A DNA stretch of 12,149 nucleotides from Candidatus Njordarchaeum guaymasense (GTDB taxonomy: Archaea > Asgardarchaeota > Njordarchaeia > Njordarchaeales > Njordarchaeaceae), in NCBI GenBank assembly GCA_030587605.1, contig JAUQYT010000202.1, forward strand, positions 1-12,149, in the 5' to 3' direction. Positions 10,955 through 12,149 of the stretch are shown here, in pieces. The stretch's first letter is position 1; each line of letters starts with the position of its first letter. The position numbers and the translations under genes are program-made. The notes below the pieces were generated by a model. The model was not told the origin of the DNA and ran no database searches. It saw nothing but the letters and a program-made list of their open reading frames with translations.

Positions 10955-12149
10955 TTAAGGTGCGACTTCTACCCAAATCGGTCCAGCATATGCCATCCTG
11001 CCGTTTTCGCCGACAAGCCGCACAACATAGAAGTCTGCTCCCCCGGTGTTAAGTGTGCTCGGATCTATTGGGTTGTCGCTATATTCGTTTATGTAGTATT
11101 TCCCGTCTCTGAGAATGCAGTTCGCTGCACCATACGATGTGCCTGTGATGGGCGCAGTATCGATGAAGGTCACGTTTGCAACAGGCCCATTGATTGGAAT
11201 TTTAGCGAGTATGTCTCCATTTTTGATGATCTCGATGGTCGCGTTCCAGTCTGGTGTCCAGTCTGGCGTCACAGACGCGGCTTTGGGGCGCTTGCCAGCT
11301 GCTGGTGCACCGTCTTGGGCTATAAGCACTTTTATCTCGCGTGCGGCATCCGCGCTGCCTGCTACCAGGGTGGAACCGTCTCCAACGAGCGTTCCATTGA
11401 CGGTGAACTGCAGGAAGGGTCGCCCGTACTCACTGGATGCGTAAATGCATTGATTCTCTAACCCTGTAAAGACCGATTCGCGCGTGAGATTCAGTGCATA
11501 GACAGCTGTGATCCCACTTGGATAAGGAATACTGTTTCGGTTGGGCCAAGTGGTCCATGGACGCTGGTGGCCTATGAATGCGTTTGTGTGGGCGAGCGAG
11601 TGCCCGGGGTGACCATCATGCTGATCACCTGAAGCATAAAGCGTCATGTGGTACCCCATCTTAAATGCATCAATGATCGAGGCCCCTGGCGTATATTCGG
11701 GTGGGGCAAGAACGATGCCCACGTAGTTCAGCGGATCTCGACCCTCGAAGAGGCATTCCCCGTGGACTGAGGTGACTTCCGCTATCTTGACGTACTTTGG
11801 ATTGATGTACGTCCAGTCTTGGATATATCCGTCTTCTGTTGTGTGATGAGGAAGCGCTAGTGCACGGCAGGCAGTGGAGTTCGTGAAATCGTCAAGTGCG
11901 CTCCACAGTTGAGTTATTTTGGGAATGACCATGAATGAGAGTACGGGGTTTTTGATCAGTTTGTCTCCGCTGAAGATGCACGTGTAGTGTCCTGTCTCCA
12001 CTTGTGTCCACTCGATCCCCTGAAACGTAACGAAGTGGTTGGGATCGTATGCCCCGTTCGTCGCTGCCTCCAGGTAGTCAAGGGCTCCGATTTCAAACTG
12101 CATAGTCTCCCCATGATCCGTGAGCGCACAGTAGTCCAAACAGGCAACG
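10955..12149 (-). CDS. PHP-type metallohydrolase (DUF3604 / CehA-McbA-like), 5'-truncated
   Basis: The frame is open to the window's end, so the N-terminus is missing; the TTG at 12139 is internal, as the residues before it (VAC) continue the expected strand. The visible 397 residues show metal-site features of PHP-like phosphoesterase/hydrolases: ALTDHGET near the start, FVTFQGIEWT, ALPHHT, VTSVHGEC and ASGDQHDGHPGH. After this catalytic part comes a beta-rich C-terminal region (from about ALNLTRESVFTGLENQC) typical of DUF3604 and CehA/McbA relatives, where it carries an NG-turn beta domain. The missing 5' part should hold the first HxH metal motif. A 12-bp tandem duplication (11246-11269) encodes TPDWTPDW. 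The fold does not give the substrate; family members act on ester, carbamate or phosphate bonds. Ends in TAA. Confidence 0.85.
   Translation of the reverse strand, partial: VACLDYCALTDHGETMQFEIGALDYLEAATNGAYDPNHFVTFQGIEWTQVETGHYTCIFSGDKLIKNPVLSFMVIPKITQLWSALDDFTNSTACRALALPHHTTEDGYIQDWTYINPKYVKIAEVTSVHGECLFEGRDPLNYVGIVLAPPEYTPGASIIDAFKMGYHMTLYASGDQHDGHPGHSLAHTNAFIGHQRPWTTWPNRNSIPYPSGITAVYALNLTRESVFTGLENQCIYASSEYGRPFLQFTVNGTLVGDGSTLVAGSADAAREIKVLIAQDGAPAAGKRPKAASVTPDWTPDWNATIEIIKNGDILAKIPINGPVANVTFIDTAPITGTSYGAANCILRDGKYYINEYSDNPIDPSTLNTGGADFYVVRLVGENGRMAYAGPIWVEVAP
11246..11269. repeat. 12-bp tandem duplication inside the metallohydrolase gene
   Basis: CCAGTCTGGTGT is followed at once by CCAGTCTGGCGT, one base different. 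In the minus-strand gene this encodes TPDW twice in a row, in frame, in a linker-like part of the C-terminal region. It looks like recent slippage. Confidence 0.6.

Noticed and set aside
10952..11461. 169-codon plus-strand open frame
   Set aside because: It lies wholly antisense to the metallohydrolase gene, whose motifs are clear; its product has no domain and there is no ribosome binding site.

Overview
The window looks like chromosomal DNA from an archaeon, most likely a TACK or Asgard-related lineage such as Bathyarchaeia. I infer this from gene content and signals, not from any marker gene. The evidence is a Ras/Rab-like small GTPase, several multi-zinc-ribbon proteins, a membrane protein with a RING-like tail, stand-alone Lrp/AsnC ligand-binding (RAM) modules, frequent GTG/TTG starts, strong GGAGG ribosome binding sites, TATA-like boxes about 35-60 nt before starts, and bare T-runs as stops. 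I see no rRNA, tRNA, CRISPR array or insertion sequence.

Layout, left half. Positions 1-405 hold the end of a GyrI-like effector-binding protein. Positions 468-1214 encode a short QueG-like double [4Fe-4S] protein, and 1452-2297 a Cys4/coiled-coil protein of unknown role. On the minus strand, 2533-2652 encodes a complete 39-residue desulforedoxin with a hairpin in its leader. Next to it, 2934-3120 holds two small overlapping frames that may be one broken gene. At 3193-3735 is the small GTPase, convergent with a minus-strand three-gene cluster (6231 to 3805): a protein with a repeated beta domain, an eight-CxxC zinc-ribbon protein, and a larger zinc-ribbon protein whose start sits just after its neighbour's stop.

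Layout, right half. At 6618-6950 is a two-helix membrane protein, divergent from an ICMT/PEMT-like integral membrane methyltransferase at 7031-7702. The minus strand then carries a membrane protein with zinc ribbons and a RING-like motif (7750-8445), two tandem RAM-domain paralogues (8687-9151), a Cys-rich Rossmann-like protein (9299-10090), a second ICMT/PEMT-like protein (10146-10772), and a PHP-type metallohydrolase cut by the window edge (10955-12149).

How they may work together. The only strongly supported co-transcribed units are the beta-domain/zinc-ribbon cluster and the RAM pair; in both, a TAGGAGG sequence supplies the upstream gene's stop and the next gene's ribosome binding site. 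The small GTPase, RING-like protein and two ICMT-like proteins recall eukaryotic signalling parts, but the GTPase has no C-terminal cysteine, so a prenylation/methylation link is not supported. The most interesting unexplained items are the RING-like membrane protein, the GTPase with altered switch motifs, the beta-domain/zinc-ribbon cluster and the Cys-rich Rossmann-like protein.
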